DNA of 7,947 bases, from positions 1 through 7,947 of the forward strand of contig DCIQ01000192.1 in the NCBI GenBank assembly GCA_002317435.1, given 5' to 3'. Below are positions 7,100 to 7,947 of the stretch, piece after piece. Numbering within the stretch: position 1 is the first letter of the stretch; the number at the start of each line of letters is the position of its first letter. Position numbers and translations under genes: made by a program. The notes below the pieces were generated by a model. It made no database searches and was not told the origin of the DNA. It worked only from the letters and a program-made list of their open reading frames with translations. The stretch comes from Bacteroidales bacterium UBA1722 (GTDB taxonomy: Bacteria; Bacteroidota; Bacteroidia; Bacteroidales; UBA932).

Positions 7100-7405
7100 A
7101 TGATTTTTACTTTTACCAAAGATGCGGACGGCATCGTCAATGCGGTTCTCGGCGGCCGTCTTGATACCACCAATGCGGAAGATTTCGGAAGGCGGATACA
7201 GCCTCTTATGGATGGCGCGAAGAATGATGTCGTAATGGACTGTGCGGATTTGGAATATATATCCAGTTCGGGGTTGAGAATGATGCTTACCCTCCTCAAG
7301 AACGTGAAGCAGACCGGCGGTTCCCTTAAATTGTTGAATATGAGAGCCACCATCAGGGAAGTCTTCGACATGACAGGATTTTCAAAACTGTTTGATATCC
7401 AGTAG
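7100..7405 (+). CDS. STAS-domain anti-sigma factor antagonist (RsbV/SpoIIAA-like)
   Basis: A 101-residue single STAS domain, the normal length for this family. Typical features are the second strand GGRLDTTNAEDF (18-29) and the phosphorylation site LEYISSSGLRMML (51-63). One of Ser55-Ser57 just before Gly58 is the expected target of the kinase encoded immediately upstream. Unphosphorylated, it should bind the kinase and free the kinase's usual partner. The 21-base gap holds no promoter box, so both genes are probably on one transcript. Kinase before antagonist is the reverse of the Bacillus rsbV-rsbW order. The gene ends with TAG at 7405, inside the 3' end of the convergent gene. Confidence 0.9.
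   Translation: MIFTFTKDADGIVNAVLGGRLDTTNAEDFGRRIQPLMDGAKNDVVMDCADLEYISSSGLRMMLTLLKNVKQTGGSLKLLNMRATIREVFDMTGFSKLFDIQ
7382..7405. other. 24-bp convergent overlap of two gene 3' ends
   Basis: The last eight codons of the STAS gene (SKLFDIQ-stop) and of the GNAT-like gene (LLDIKQF-stop) occupy the same bases in opposite directions. The codons are exactly aligned: TAG pairs with the Leu codon CTA, and TGA with the Ser codon TCA. Both strands contain GATATC in the middle. Transcripts must overlap here, and no hairpin terminator is visible between the genes. Confidence 0.9.
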
Positions 7406-7947
7406 GGCCTTCGCGGAGCCGGGATTCGCGATTTCGATCCAGCCTTCGCGGTCCACGTTCCTGAACTTCTTGTCGCTTGCGAATTTCTGCAGGTGCACCC
7501 TTTGATATGTACCCGGATTTACCAGAAAATGCACTGGGGGTCCGGGATTTTCCATTTTGAATCCCAGACGGCGGTATACTTCCCCGTCGCCCCATTCCAG
7601 ATCAGCGTAGCTCATCACCTGTGCCGGCCGTGCCGCCTGTATGAACGCTTTCAGGATTTTTCCCATCCCTCCGGCCACCCTGAACCGGGGAAGCGAGGCG
7701 TATCTCTCCCATTCATTGTTTTTGGAGAATGTGCCTGCGGCAATCATAACCGGCGAGTCGGCCATCCCGCTTTCACCGGACCCGGTGGCCCTGATTCTGA
7801 ACAGACCGAACCGGAAAGGGGTTCTCGTGGTTCCGTAGGAGTGGTGCCGATTCAGGAAATCGGCCGCTTTTTCCTGCGTTATCTCCCTCACTTCGCAGTT
7901 TCTGGCGAAAACCGTATGCCCTTTTCCCAGATGGCTTTTCAGCCTGT
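7382..7947 (-). CDS. GNAT-like acyltransferase-fold protein, C-terminal part (5' end outside window)
   Basis: The frame is open from the right edge to a TGA at 7384-7382, giving 187 visible residues. A GTG at 7891 could be taken as a start, but open coding sequence continues upstream of it (KGHTVFARNCEVREI) and reads like the same protein, so the true start lies beyond the window. GNAT-like marks, in visible-residue numbering, are an acyl-CoA loop-like RVAGGMGKILKAF (89-101) and the closing YRRLGF (124-129). The order RFGLF, then GTFSKN, EWERYASL and SYADLEWGDGEVY recalls GNAT-like domains found in phage and homing-endonuclease-associated proteins (from memory; not searched). Function is unknown. 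It converges on the STAS gene with a 24-base overlap, so no terminator fits between them. Confidence 0.7.
   Translation of the reverse strand, partial: RLKSHLGKGHTVFARNCEVREITQEKAADFLNRHHSYGTTRTPFRFGLFRIRATGSGESGMADSPVMIAAGTFSKNNEWERYASLPRFRVAGGMGKILKAFIQAARPAQVMSYADLEWGDGEVYRRLGFKMENPGPPVHFLVNPGTYQRVHLQKFASDKKFRNVDREGWIEIANPGSAKALLDIKQF

Noticed and set aside
7382..7891. GTG at 7891 as start of the right-hand gene
   Set aside because: Open, protein-like frame continues upstream to the window edge, so the gene is more likely partial.
1..7947. Search for tRNA, rRNA, CRISPR repeats, insertion sequences and riboswitches
   Set aside because: No cloverleaf, spaced repeats, transposase or long untranslated leader was seen; nearly all bases are coding.

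Overview
The window looks like chromosomal DNA of a Bacteroidota member, probably a Bacteroidales of moderate GC. The signs are TAnnTTTG-type -7 promoter boxes, A-rich start regions without Shine-Dalgarno sequences, lipoproteins with short lipobox signal peptides, and a Bacteroidetes-style alpha-2-macroglobulin. Genus is not assigned. No tRNA, rRNA, CRISPR array, insertion sequence or phage integration site was seen.

Layout. Positions 1-6547 hold five genes on the minus strand, read from right to left: a Na+/phosphate cotransporter with a PhoU-like tail (6547-4826), a small guanine/nucleoside deaminase (4800-4336), a family 16 glycoside hydrolase lipoprotein (4321-3464), a secreted purple-acid-phosphatase-like metallophosphoesterase (3447-2302) and a large alpha-2-macroglobulin lipoprotein (2237 to beyond the left edge). 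Gaps are 25, 14, 16 and 64 bases, so at least the first four genes look like one operon. A good Bacteroidetes promoter (ATTG-N19-TATTTTTG) lies just before the transporter.

A divergent pair on the plus strand starts at 6623: an RsbW/SpoIIAB-type anti-sigma kinase, then an RsbV/SpoIIAA-type STAS antagonist. Together they form a partner-switching module. Its -7 box sits inside a 16-bp near-palindrome almost touching the start codon. The STAS gene converges on a minus-strand gene entering from the right edge, which encodes a GNAT-like protein. The two share 24 bases at their 3' ends.

How the genes may work together (inference): the phosphoesterase could release phosphate outside the cytoplasm for the cotransporter to import, and the deaminase could supply nitrogen from purines. 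The GH16 enzyme and alpha-2-macroglobulin would be envelope proteins for glucan attack and protease defence. The set is metabolically mixed, and no known single system unites it. I did not find a convincing undescribed system. The best leads are the five-gene cluster, the altered metal motif of the phosphoesterase, the operator-like palindrome and the orphan partner switch.
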